Assembly: GCF_937863835.1 (NCBI RefSeq)
Contig: NZ_CALMHT010000057.1
Location: 1-40,195, forward strand
Source: an uncultured Prevotella sp.
Lineage (GTDB): Bacteria > Bacteroidota > Bacteroidia > Bacteroidales > Bacteroidaceae
Direction: 5' to 3'
DNA: 40,195 nucleotides
Of this stretch, positions 1-8,143 are shown piece by piece. Within the stretch, counting starts at the first letter, position 1. Each line of letters starts with the position of its first letter. Both the position numbers and the translations under genes were made by a program. Below the pieces are notes generated by a model. The model saw only the letters and a list, made by a program, of their open reading frames with translations, ran no database searches and was not told the DNA's origin.

Positions 1-11
1 GAATACCGCCC

Positions 12-425
12 CTAGATGGAGTGGTATTCCTTGTAAACATTGAAACAGGGGCAAGCCTTCTGCGGGTTGAGGTCGTGATGCCCCACAATCAGTGCCGTGG
101 GGAACACTTTGCGCAGTTCGCGCAGCAGTGCCAGCATCGCCCCTTTCTGTTCCACGGTCCTGGTATCCTGTGGATGCCCCCTTGCATCCAGTCCCCCTTC
201 ATAACAGATCCCTATCGAGTGGGCATTGTGGTTCTGACAGTGAGCTCCCGTCTTGAGCATATCCCTGCCGTTGTGTATCTTGCCGTCGCGGGTGATGTAG
301 AAGTGGTAACCGATGTCGCGGAAGTGCCGGTGCCGTATATGGTCTCTCCGGCAGTCTTCAAAGCTCAGACTACAGCCATCGGGCGTAGCCGAGCAGTGAA
401 GGATAATCATCGTGATGATTCGCAC
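12..425 (-). CDS. N-acetylmuramoyl-L-alanine amidase, T7-lysozyme-like
   Basis: This 137-aa protein belongs to the amidase_2/PGRP fold, which cuts the bond between muramic acid and L-alanine in peptidoglycan using zinc. Visible motifs are IILHCSAT (probable zinc ligand H10), GYHFYITRDGKIH (Y40 matches the conserved tyrosine of T7 lysozyme), HSIGICYEGG, and GHHDLNPQKACPCF (H117 and C125 as the other zinc ligands, K123 as the catalytic lysine). No signal peptide is seen. The start is GTG at 425, preceded by GAAAGG; the first ATG, at 410, would remove the first five residues of the core strand. It follows the smalltalk peptide by 12 nt and closes a cassette with the HU-like gene. That trio is widespread in Bacteroidota and its physiological role is not well defined. 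Family assignment is strong; the in vivo target is unknown. Confidence 0.93.
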   Translation of the reverse strand: MRIITMIILHCSATPDGCSLSFEDCRRDHIRHRHFRDIGYHFYITRDGKIHNGRDMLKTGAHCQNHNAHSIGICYEGGLDARGHPQDTRTVEQKGAMLALLRELRKVFPTALIVGHHDLNPQKACPCFNVYKEYHSI

Positions 426-437
426 GTCAGCCTTTCG

Positions 438-545
438 TTATCTCATTCCGCAACTTTGCAGTCCGAACGCCGTGGCTATCGCCGACAGGATGCCTATCGT
501 AGCCTGGATGATGAGTTTCAGCAACTCTTTCTTTGATTCTTTCAT
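438..545 (-). CDS. smalltalk-type small membrane peptide
   Basis: This 35-aa peptide begins MKESKKELLKLIIQATIGIL and ends FGLQSCGMR. A charged N-terminus is followed by one hydrophobic helix (about residues 9-28) and a cysteine close to the end. This matches the short Bacteroidota family named 'smalltalk protein', which sits directly upstream of phage-type amidases, as here. It starts 27 nt after the HU-like stop and ends 12 nt before the amidase start, so the three genes are probably co-transcribed. Its job is unknown; a single membrane helix beside an amidase could suggest a holin-like or regulatory role, but that is speculation. Confidence 0.85.
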   Translation of the reverse strand: MKESKKELLKLIIQATIGILSAIATAFGLQSCGMR

Positions 546-572
546 AATCTGTACTTTTTAATGGGTTAATAC

Positions 573-1049
573 TTATTCGCCTGTCTTGGTGTCGGCACCC
601 GTATTGGTGTTGTCGGCAGGTTTGGTGTTGTCGTCCTTCTTGGCGGCACCCGGCGACTGATAGTCGTCCACCTCCTTGATCTCATATTCGGTGAGCAGGT
701 TCTTCTCCGACATATCCCCGGTGGCACGTGCGGCCAGTTTCACCGAGTTGACGTTAGCGGCAGTGAAGTCCTCAGCCTTGTCAGCCGGTTTACTGCCCAC
801 GGAGAGGTAGAAGATGGCGAGGTCGTCGAGTTTCACGTTCTTACCCTCGAGTACGAGGTGCTTGATACAATTGATCATATCGATGAGCACACCATGGATG
901 GCACCCGGAGAGAACGGCGTGTTATGTTCCGCCATGTGCTTGGCGAGTTTCTTCGTGTTTATCAGTTCACTGCTGAACGCCTTACCATACCATTTACCTT
1001 TTGTTGTAGAACCAGGGATCTTGTTTTCAAACTTTTTGTACTGTAACAT
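573..1049 (-). CDS. HU-like DNA-binding protein with low-complexity C-terminal tail
   Basis: This is a 158-aa member of the HU-related family of Bacteroidota (histone-like HU/IHF fold extended at the C-terminus). Residues 1-110 or so carry the HU-like core: a YKKFENKIPGS start, a helical AKHMAEHNTPFSPGAIHGVL segment, then ENKNVKLDDLA-like text (here EGKNVKLDDLAIFYLSV). The last 30 residues are polar and repetitive (KPADNTNTGADTKTGE). Start at MLQYKK (1049) is preferred because family members begin there and because an upstream in-frame start would lie in the leader next to the promoter. It is first in a cassette with the smalltalk peptide and the amidase. It probably binds DNA as a dimer; its specific role is not known. 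Confidence 0.88.
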   Translation of the reverse strand: MLQYKKFENKIPGSTTKGKWYGKAFSSELINTKKLAKHMAEHNTPFSPGAIHGVLIDMINCIKHLVLEGKNVKLDDLAIFYLSVGSKPADKAEDFTAANVNSVKLAARATGDMSEKNLLTEYEIKEVDDYQSPGAAKKDDNTKPADNTNTGADTKTGE

Positions 1050-1093
1050 AATTTCTTTCGTTTTTTTATTGTTGATACTCTTGTTGATTACTA

Positions 1094-1110
1094 CGTGTTT
1101 CCGGAACACG
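1094..1110 (-). promoter_or_regulatory. short hairpin at the 5' end of the HU-cassette leader
   Basis: The arms CGTGTT and AACACG flank a 5-nt loop. The hairpin would form at the very start of the transcript predicted from the -7 box at 1115-1122 and sits about 45 nt upstream of the HU-like start. A 5'-terminal hairpin can stabilise mRNA; that role is inferred. Confidence 0.4.
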
Positions 1111-1114
1111 GATG

Positions 1115-1122
1115 CAAAGGTA
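1115..1122 (-). promoter_or_regulatory. Bacteroidota -7 box for the HU/smalltalk/amidase cassette
   Basis: Minus-strand TACCTTTG fits TAnnTTTG. The -33 position holds CTG rather than TTG, so the promoter is weaker than consensus or needs an activator. Predicted transcription starts near 1108, giving a leader of about 60 nt. Confidence 0.55.
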
Positions 1123-1152
1123 TATCATCCGCGAAGCCCGACAGCAGGTTAT

Positions 1153-1205
1153 TGCGCGTTACAGCGGTTTGGTGCACGTTGTTGCCGATTATTGCATGTT
1201 ATAGC
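1153..1205. repeat. three copies of a 13-nt motif at exact 20-nt spacing
   Basis: TGCGCGTTACAGC (1153-1165), TGCACGTTGTTGC (1173-1185) and TGCATGTTATAGC (1193-1205) share TGCRYGTTRYWGC and begin 20 nt apart. The outer two copies match over 17 nt (from 1149 and 1189) with only three transitions. The array lies between the minus-strand HU-cassette promoter and the plus-strand permease fragment. Near-helical spacing suggests a protein-binding array, but no regulator is known to me. Confidence 0.6.
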
Positions 1206-1216
1206 CACAGAAATAG

Positions 1217-1247
1217 TTGCACAGGTGCAAAAAATTTCGTAATTTTG
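1217..1247 (+). promoter_or_regulatory. Bacteroidota-type promoter abutting the permease fragment
   Basis: TTG (1217-1219), a 20-nt spacer, then TAATTTTG (1240-1247) matches the phylum consensus. The expected start site falls at or just after the ATG at 1252, so any transcript of the fragment would be almost leaderless. It is therefore unlikely to be the permease's native promoter. Confidence 0.5.
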
Positions 1248-1251
1248 CACC

Positions 1252-1704
1252 ATGGAACAATTCAGAATACAAGCCATAGGAACTGTGATCGGTTCAATAC
1301 TAGGTACTAGTACGGTAAGCACTTTCGTAGAAAGTGCCTCGGGGGTAGCCGTCGGAGGCCGATCGGGAGTTACGTCGTTCGTTGTCTCATTATGTTTCCT
1401 CGTCTCTTTGTTTTTTGCGCCATTGTTTCTTTCTATTCCTAGCGTAGCAACGAGTCCTGTACTGGTGATTGTCGGACTATTTATGTTTACCACCATCAGG
1501 GATATCAAAATGGATGATCTTTCGGAGGCTATACCTGCTTTCATCTGTATCGTCACCATTCCGATGGCATATAGCATTTCGGATGGCATCATATTCGGAA
1601 TGATCAGTTATGTACTGATAAATCTGTTGCTCGGCAATTTTAAGAAACTTACACCGTCAATGTATATCATTACTGCTCTTTTGCCATTGAAATATATTAT
1701 ATAA
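1252..1704 (+). pseudogene. NCS2 purine permease, C-terminal fragment
   Basis: These 150 codons correspond to the last third of an NCS2 (AzgA/PbuG-type) adenine/guanine/hypoxanthine permease, a family of about 430 residues. Diagnostic text is AIGTVIGSILGTSTVSTFVE followed by SASGVAVGGRSGVTSFV, then hydrophobic membrane segments and the usual C-terminal run through PAFICIVTIPMAYSISDGI. The first 280 or so residues are absent, and the homologous part begins only a few residues after the ATG. There is no room upstream for the rest, because sequence before 1250 belongs to the HU-cassette control region. The tail appears intact to a normal stop. A partial permease could not transport, so this is read as a remnant of a deletion or insertion. 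A functional short membrane protein is not excluded. Confidence 0.85.
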
Positions 1705-1752
1705 TATTGCTGGCCGATAAAGCTACCTAGTTAATATAATACAATATAATAA

Positions 1753-1863
1753 TGCGATCATGAAAAGGATTCCCCTTATTACACCATTCAGGGCATGAGG
1801 ATACTACGACCGACGCAGAAGGGCCTGTATATCCGCAAGGGGAAGACGGTGGTGGTGAAGTAA
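1753..1863 (+). pseudogene. C-terminal tail of a secreted/outer-membrane protein (remnant)
   Basis: An open frame follows a stop at 1750-1752 and ends at a TAA at 1861-1863. Its 36 codons contain YYTIQGMRILRPTQ, then KGLYIRKGKTVVVK. This is the style of terminal segment seen on many large cell-surface proteins of Prevotella and relatives (Y-T-x-x-G-x-x-x then G-[IL]-Y-I-x-x-G-K-K at the end), often linked to type IX secretion sorting tails. Only the tail survives and there is no start codon or upstream body. The rest of the 1705-1955 gap is AT-rich, with nothing else recognised. Identification rests on motif memory, so treat the exact family as open. Confidence 0.6.
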
Positions 1864-1955
1864 TGATTGTTTAAAGTGACATATTAATACCACTGTACTG
1901 AGCGCCATAGCGGGACTGGTAACAGGTACTTAAAAAGGCACTTACATCATAAAGT

Positions 1956-4865
1956 TCATTTCTCTGGATCATCGTATCGACTATCTATCCCACAGATGTT
2001 TGCATAAGGACAGAATTGGCATCTGTCTGTTTCTTCGGTAGGCTTGAAATCTTCGGTAGGTTCGAATATCCGGTTGATGACTTCTTGTAGCATCGTCGTA
2101 TATTCTTGCTTATATCGGACGGCATCTGTTATCTTTTCCTTGCCGAACAGTAAGGTGGGGTCGTAACCATCTGAATCTGCTTTGGTGTGCTGGATGAACA
2201 GCAGGGCAGGGCTTACTGGCAGATGGTTGGGGTTCAACTCTTCTTTACCGCTTACGATCAGCGCATACATAAAGGTCTGAAGATAATAGTCGCTATGATT
2301 GGTGGTTATCATGGACGTATCGAAAATATCTTCTACAGACTTTAATGGTTTGGGGGCTCTTGAACCGGTCTTGTAGTCGATGACTCTGATCCGTTCACCA
2401 CCATCGGATGTGTTGACCATGTCAAGACGGTCTATACGGCCTCCGACTCGGATATCAAAATCGCCAAGGGTGGTGGCCACGGTCACATCGGTATATACAT
2501 CGCCTTCTATCGCCAGTATCGTAAATGGCGCCAAGGCTTTGTCTATCTCCAGCAGTTGGTTGATGTACTTGAGAATCACTTCGCGGTTGATCAGTTGCAG
2601 ACCGTTGTATTCGGGTTGGAAGGTAACATTGTCGTTGACATTGAACAGGTCTTTCTTGAATGCCTTGTCTACGATACGTTCTATCACCAACTTATCCTTC
2701 TGGAGGGCTTCAATGTCACCTTTCCTCACATCACCGTTGCCTTCTTTCAGCATCTTGTAGATTTCTTCTACCGAATCATGGAAGATATTACCGAAGATGC
2801 GGTTGTCTATCTCGTCTTCATCGTTGTCGTCGGGTTCGCTGATGCCTGCCACATAATTGTAGTAGAACTGCAGCGGACAGCGCATATATGTATTGATGGC
2901 CGACGGACTGAGTGAACGGTCGCCTGTAAAACGAGCTTTCAGTTTGTCGGTTATCACCTCGGTCTTGGTTATATTTCTGGGTTTGCGGACGGTAGATGTC
3001 TGTCCGGTCTTTAACGTCTTGTATGAGATGTCTTGTCCACTTTCGACCATCAGTTGAAGCATGAAACGGCTCATTTCTCCCTTTTTGCCATCTTCTGTGG
3101 AATCGTTGTACGAGATAGTGATATCACTCGCCCGTTGCAGAAGTCGGTAGAAATAGTATGCATATATGGCGATCTTGTTGTCTATGACCGTCAGTCCGTA
3201 AGACTTGCGTATGCTGTATGGGATAAAGGAGGCGTCGTCTACACCTTTAGGCAGGTTTCCTTCGTTGCACGACAAGAGCAGTACATGGTCGAAGTCGAGG
3301 TTTCGAGTTTCGAGCACACCCATAATCTGTATGCCGACAACTGGCTCTCCATGGAACGGCACACTCGTAGAGTTGACCACCTGGGTGATCAGTCGTTCGT
3401 ATGTGCTGACATCGACATCAAGATCACCGCTATCTATCAGATTCTTGATGCGGTTGACCACGGTGTAGGTGCGGAATACTGACTCCTGAAAGAGGGGGTC
3501 TTTCGCGTCTGAGTTTTTAGCGATGATTCTTAATATGGATATGATCCATTCGGATAGGTTATGGAGCCGGTCTTGGGATGATTCTTCATGGACGGGAATA
3601 CTAAACAGTAACTTTAGATTATCATCTGTACCTAATTGATTTTCTGATGGATAATAAATCTTATGTTCATTCAGTGTGGTAAGCAACCGGTTGGCATCAG
3701 GGGATATGAGATAGGCATACGGATGCTTGAGCAGTGCATTGATAAAATGCAACTTGAATTTGTTGCCGTTCGCAACGAATCCCTGCGTTCGCAGACTTAT
3801 CATCTTACTTACCAATGAGAACACAGGGGTGTGGGAGAGAGGATAACCTGTGGTGATATTCACTTTCTCTGCTTCGGGGGGCAGACAATGGATGACCGAC
3901 TGCAACAGACTCTCGTCGCCCAAAACAATCGCTGTACGACTACCGGCCGACAGACGGTCTTTGTCTTTTAGCCATTTGGATATATATCGGGCTTGTATGT
4001 TTTCGGTAGGCACATTGATATAAGTGATGTCTTTCTTCTCTCTGAAATGATCAAAGAGGGACTTGTCCGTCAGTTCATTGGGATAATACTGAAGATACTG
4101 GCGGATATAATGTCCGGCTTCAGAACGTTCCTGCATATAGTATTCGTCATAATCCCAATAGAACATCGCCTTGCCATCCTTTTTGAGTCGGTCGAAGAGG
4201 GTAGTCTCTACTTTCTGCAATACGTTGAAACCGATGAAAATATATTTTTTGAATTGGAATTCTACGGTTTTATCGGTGGCGACCTTGCGGTACAATGCTC
4301 CTTCGTATGCGATGCCCTGTCGGGAGAGTCGTTGGTTAAAGTCCTGATATATAGCACCTAACTTGCTCCATAAGGTTAAGAACTTCTCTTTAAGTCGGGT
4401 ATTATGTTCGGCGTCGAAATTCTCAAAAAACTGATGCAGTATGTTGATTTGCTCTTCCGTGAGATAGTCGATATTGTCAAAGTTGTGATAGTCGCTCAGA
4501 TTCTGAAACACTTTGTCTGCATCGGCCATGTTCTTATCTATATCATCGAAATCGGCAAGGAGCAGTTGGCCCCATCCGTAGAACTTATCGAGGGTCTCAT
4601 CCAGTCCTGTCTGACTGATAAAACTTTTATGAAGGTCACAGATCAGTTTGATGGGGTCGCCGACATTCAACGAGGAATGTTGCCTGAAAAGGTCGCTGAT
4701 GGTGATATACGCCGGACTCCAAATCGGTTTACCGGCGGTCTTGGCCAGGTATTCGTTAAAGAAGAGTGAAGCCCTCTTGTTAGGGAAAACTACGGCAACC
4801 TCGGAGAGGTTGTCCAACTTGCTTAATATATCTTCTGCCGTATATTGCAAAAATGTCTTGTTCAT
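1956..4865 (-). CDS. AddB-like subunit, PD-(D/E)XK nuclease with Fe-S cysteines
   Basis: This 969-aa protein resembles the AddB/RexB-type partner of AddA, acting in double-strand-break end resection. No N-terminal Walker A (GxxGxGK) is seen; it opens with AVVFPNKRASLFFNEYL, so it is probably not itself an ATPase. The C-terminal nuclease begins near residue 655 with LSPSAINTYMRCPLQFYYNY. RIRVIDYKTGS supplies the D...K residues of the nuclease core, and C949-x2-C952-x5-C958 (CQFCPYANIC) with the earlier YMRC cysteine forms the 4Fe-4S staple typical of AddB. The start overlaps the addA-like stop by 4 nt (ATGA), implying translational coupling and equal dosage. It is the last gene of the minus-strand operon, and no clear terminator was found before the debris at 1864-1955. 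Confidence 0.9.
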   Translation of the reverse strand: MNKTFLQYTAEDILSKLDNLSEVAVVFPNKRASLFFNEYLAKTAGKPIWSPAYITISDLFRQHSSLNVGDPIKLICDLHKSFISQTGLDETLDKFYGWGQLLLADFDDIDKNMADADKVFQNLSDYHNFDNIDYLTEEQINILHQFFENFDAEHNTRLKEKFLTLWSKLGAIYQDFNQRLSRQGIAYEGALYRKVATDKTVEFQFKKYIFIGFNVLQKVETTLFDRLKKDGKAMFYWDYDEYYMQERSEAGHYIRQYLQYYPNELTDKSLFDHFREKKDITYINVPTENIQARYISKWLKDKDRLSAGSRTAIVLGDESLLQSVIHCLPPEAEKVNITTGYPLSHTPVFSLVSKMISLRTQGFVANGNKFKLHFINALLKHPYAYLISPDANRLLTTLNEHKIYYPSENQLGTDDNLKLLFSIPVHEESSQDRLHNLSEWIISILRIIAKNSDAKDPLFQESVFRTYTVVNRIKNLIDSGDLDVDVSTYERLITQVVNSTSVPFHGEPVVGIQIMGVLETRNLDFDHVLLLSCNEGNLPKGVDDASFIPYSIRKSYGLTVIDNKIAIYAYYFYRLLQRASDITISYNDSTEDGKKGEMSRFMLQLMVESGQDISYKTLKTGQTSTVRKPRNITKTEVITDKLKARFTGDRSLSPSAINTYMRCPLQFYYNYVAGISEPDDNDEDEIDNRIFGNIFHDSVEEIYKMLKEGNGDVRKGDIEALQKDKLVIERIVDKAFKKDLFNVNDNVTFQPEYNGLQLINREVILKYINQLLEIDKALAPFTILAIEGDVYTDVTVATTLGDFDIRVGGRIDRLDMVNTSDGGERIRVIDYKTGSRAPKPLKSVEDIFDTSMITTNHSDYYLQTFMYALIVSGKEELNPNHLPVSPALLFIQHTKADSDGYDPTLLFGKEKITDAVRYKQEYTTMLQEVINRIFEPTEDFKPTEETDRCQFCPYANICGIDSRYDDPEK

Positions 4866-7800
4866 ACAGTAACCTCCTTTATCTGATTAGTATAGACATA
4901 CCAAAGGTACCCTTTGATATGATGATGTCCCATCGACGACAACAGATTCATATAGTCCCGTACCTGGGCGTCGTATTCGTCATGTTGTTTACCAAACTTG
5001 AAATCGATCACGGTCATCTCGTTGCCGTCGGTGATGACACGGTCTGGACGGCGTTCTACTATTTTGTCTGTTTCCTGATCGATATAAATGATAGAACATT
5101 CGTTGAAGATCGTCCAACGGGGTGAGAACCATTCCTGTACTCTCTTATCCTGCAACCGTTTACGGACCATGTCGAGAAGTCGTTCACGGGTGATGATGCC
5201 ATCATAGAGTATACCGTCGTTTTCGAAGTCTTTGAGTACACGGTCTATATCGTCGACGGTATGTATGGTGGAGAAAAGATGGTGCAGCACATTTCCTATC
5301 TGTATATATTCCGACTTGACATCTGCATCTGCATCGTCATCGTCTGTGGCGGTGAAATCGCGACTTTTGTTACTTTGCTTAAATTCCACTCTGTTTTCAT
5401 ACGATTCTATCGATATGTCGTCTGCTTCAGCATCTTTCTTGAACACATTGTCTGATCGATCTTTTTCTTGATCGTCGTCTGCGCACAGGGTGCCGTATTC
5501 GAATGTGATATCTGATTCTTCACTGTTGTCATCAGTCGGGGTGGTAACGACGCTTCCTGGCAGTTCACTGCTTATAGCGTCCAACGATGCTTCTATGAGG
5601 AATGAACGGTTGTTCTGCTTCGCCTTTTTCCTACCGAACACGAACAGATTATTGGATGCTCTGGTAAAGGCGACATAGAGCAGATTGAGGTTGTCCACCG
5701 TACTTTGCAGGTTTTCATAGTTGTAATCGGCTTCATAGATTGTGCCGACCATATTCTTCTTGCTGTATGATATGGGGACGATGGGAAGTTGGGAGAATGG
5801 TTCCTCGTCGGGTGAACACCAGATGATATCACGGCTGTCTGTCACCCAGTCGCAGTAGGGAATGATGACATTGTCAAATTCCAGACCTTTGCTCTTGTGT
5901 ATCGAAATCAGTCGGATACCGTCTATTTCATTGCTCTGAATCGACTTGTTATGGATGTTATTTTCCCATTCTTCAAGGAACAGGTCTATATCAGTGGAAT
6001 TGTCGGCCATAAAACTGCTTACCTGGTCGAAGAAAGCACAGATATATGCGCCCTGGTTATCGGTGTCTTTCTTATCTTTCTGGTGAGCAGTCTCAAAGAC
6101 GGCATACAGATACTCTGCGAGGTCGTAAAGTGACATGTTCTTTAGCGAATCCATCTTCGTCACATAGTCGACGGGCAGAAAATCATCCATCGGTCTACTG
6201 CTCAGATACAGTTGATTGTCAGTCAGATGATTGTCCAACATCTGATTCTGATATGCTTTCACCAGAAAGGCCTTGGCCAGAATATCGTCGGGGTGGGTGA
6301 TAAGATGCATGGCCTGTACAATAATCTGCACGGCTATAGAGGCATCCAGACGGAAGGCTTCATCTGAAACGATCTTGATGCCTTCCAGATTCTGTGACAG
6401 ATAATTGGCGAGCAGGGATATATGTTCATTCTTTCTGAGTATAATCGCTATTTTCTGAGGTTGAATGTGATGATCGAGCAAATCCTTTACGGTGTCGAGT
6501 GTACGAACGAGCATCTTATTGTCATAATCGTCTGCTGATAACAGGGCTATGGATACGAGTCCGTTATCTTTTCTCTTTTCGGGCACCTCCTGCCTTACAT
6601 CATGATAGGCATTTTTCAACTGGATGGCTTCCGCCTGGTCACTTCCGCCAAGTCTGATATATTCTTTGTCGGCAGCGACACTGAAGAAACAGTTGTTGAA
6701 GTCGATGATATTCTTCTGCGAGCGATAATTGGTCTCTAGATTTTTTATTTCTAATTGTTGTGTGTGATTGGCAAACTGTCTATCTATGTTATTAAGCAGT
6801 CGCCAATCGCCTGAGCGCCAACGGTATATACTCTGTTTGACATCTCCTACGATTAGATTTTCCGTATTGTGACTCATACATTCCAGAAGAAGTATCTTGA
6901 AATTCTGCCATTGCACCGTACTTGTATCCTGAAATTCATCTATCATGATATGTTCCAGACGCGAACCTATTTTCTCGAAGATAAATGGCGAATCACTGTC
7001 TTCAATCAGTCCATGAAGCAGTTGCTGGGTGTCACTAAGAAGAAAACGACCGGCATCGTCATTCAGTTGTCTGACCTTTTGCTCTATGCTGTTAAGCAGA
7101 CTCAGGTTCTTGATATTAGCCAATGTGGCATCGGCGGATTTATAAAGTTTCCATTGTTGGCTTCTGATTGATTCCGCCCCTTGCAGTATCTGATAAAGAC
7201 TATCCGTAACAATACTTATAATCGTATTCCTGTCAGGATTGGATTTCGTAACCCAGGCACTCGGATCTTCCAGATTGCTGGCGAGCGTGGCATTCATACA
7301 GTTATCATCGCTGAAATCGTCACTTTTCAACTTTCTGAAATAACTGCTGATTCCCCGTTGTCCGCCTTTCAACGATTCAGGCCCCAGTCCGTTTTCATCC
7401 AAAGCGTCAAAGAAAGCCTCCGAATATGTCGTCATCGTTTCTTTCGCCTTCTTCTTGATATCATGAAGTTTCGAGATATAATCGGCCAGAAAACCACTGT
7501 GGCATAATTGCCTGTTCAGTTGTTCACTGTTGTCTTTATAGAAATCTTTGAATATCGTCTTGCCAAACTTCTTTATCTGCCATATCACATTCCATGATTT
7601 GTCGTCTGATATGTTATCCATAATGAAGGAATAAAGCAACTGGAGCATTTCACTGCTTTGATCCAGGTTCTCAATCATCTCGTCCACAGCCTGCTCTTCT
7701 ACCTGCTGGTCGTTAAGACCTATTCGCAGATTGGGTGTCAGATCCAGTTCCCGGGCCAGATTGCGCAGCACGCTCTGAAAGAATGAGTCGATGGTCTCGA

Positions 7801-8128
7801 CACGGAAATAGTTGAAATTATGGAGTAGGAGAGTGAGCGCCCTCTTGGCTTGGGTAACAATCAGTTTCCGCCCCAGACTATTGTCGGAACGTTTGATAAT
7901 CGCATTCACATAATCATCAGAATCAGGCAGTTGGTTGGCAATACCATACAATTGAGAGAGGATTCTCATTTTCATCTCTTCCGTGGCCTTGTTGGTGAAT
8001 GTCACAGCCAATATCTTGCGATAGTTGTCTGGATTCTCAATCAACAACCGTATATATTCGGTGGCAAGGGTGAATGTTTTTCCACTGCCCGCACTCGCTT
8101 TGTAAACAGTCAAGACTTTATTCATCAT
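4862..8128 (-). CDS. AddA-like UvrD helicase-nuclease
   Basis: This 1088-aa superfamily 1A helicase has a C-terminal nuclease, the motor subunit of an AddAB/RecBCD-type complex that unwinds and trims broken DNA ends for RecA loading. Visible motifs are ASAGSGKT (Walker A, residues 11-18), VTFTNKATEEMK (Ia), MIDEFQDTS (Walker B, about residue 393), VGDVKQSIYRWR (III), LETNYRSQ (IV), ISIHKSKGLEFDNV (V) and LLYVAFTRA (VI). Near residue 1040, VIDFKFGKQ with a preceding RPDRV and a following YDAQVRDY forms the PD-(D/E)XK nuclease. An acidic linker (about residues 850-950, rich in D/E/S) joins the helicase to the nuclease. Its stop overlaps the AddB-like start by 4 nt, and the DUF5686 gene ends 15 nt upstream. 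Confidence 0.93.
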   Translation of the reverse strand: MMNKVLTVYKASAGSGKTFTLATEYIRLLIENPDNYRKILAVTFTNKATEEMKMRILSQLYGIANQLPDSDDYVNAIIKRSDNSLGRKLIVTQAKRALTLLLHNFNYFRVETIDSFFQSVLRNLARELDLTPNLRIGLNDQQVEEQAVDEMIENLDQSSEMLQLLYSFIMDNISDDKSWNVIWQIKKFGKTIFKDFYKDNSEQLNRQLCHSGFLADYISKLHDIKKKAKETMTTYSEAFFDALDENGLGPESLKGGQRGISSYFRKLKSDDFSDDNCMNATLASNLEDPSAWVTKSNPDRNTIISIVTDSLYQILQGAESIRSQQWKLYKSADATLANIKNLSLLNSIEQKVRQLNDDAGRFLLSDTQQLLHGLIEDSDSPFIFEKIGSRLEHIMIDEFQDTSTVQWQNFKILLLECMSHNTENLIVGDVKQSIYRWRSGDWRLLNNIDRQFANHTQQLEIKNLETNYRSQKNIIDFNNCFFSVAADKEYIRLGGSDQAEAIQLKNAYHDVRQEVPEKRKDNGLVSIALLSADDYDNKMLVRTLDTVKDLLDHHIQPQKIAIILRKNEHISLLANYLSQNLEGIKIVSDEAFRLDASIAVQIIVQAMHLITHPDDILAKAFLVKAYQNQMLDNHLTDNQLYLSSRPMDDFLPVDYVTKMDSLKNMSLYDLAEYLYAVFETAHQKDKKDTDNQGAYICAFFDQVSSFMADNSTDIDLFLEEWENNIHNKSIQSNEIDGIRLISIHKSKGLEFDNVIIPYCDWVTDSRDIIWCSPDEEPFSQLPIVPISYSKKNMVGTIYEADYNYENLQSTVDNLNLLYVAFTRASNNLFVFGRKKAKQNNRSFLIEASLDAISSELPGSVVTTPTDDNSEESDITFEYGTLCADDDQEKDRSDNVFKKDAEADDISIESYENRVEFKQSNKSRDFTATDDDDADADVKSEYIQIGNVLHHLFSTIHTVDDIDRVLKDFENDGILYDGIITRERLLDMVRKRLQDKRVQEWFSPRWTIFNECSIIYIDQETDKIVERRPDRVITDGNEMTVIDFKFGKQHDEYDAQVRDYMNLLSSMGHHHIKGYLWYVYTNQIKEVTV

Positions 8129-8143
8129 TTTTCAATTGTTCTA

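Noticed and set aside
1094..1122. Riboswitch in the HU-cassette leader
   Set aside because: The leader is only about 60 nt with one small hairpin; too short for any riboswitch class I know.
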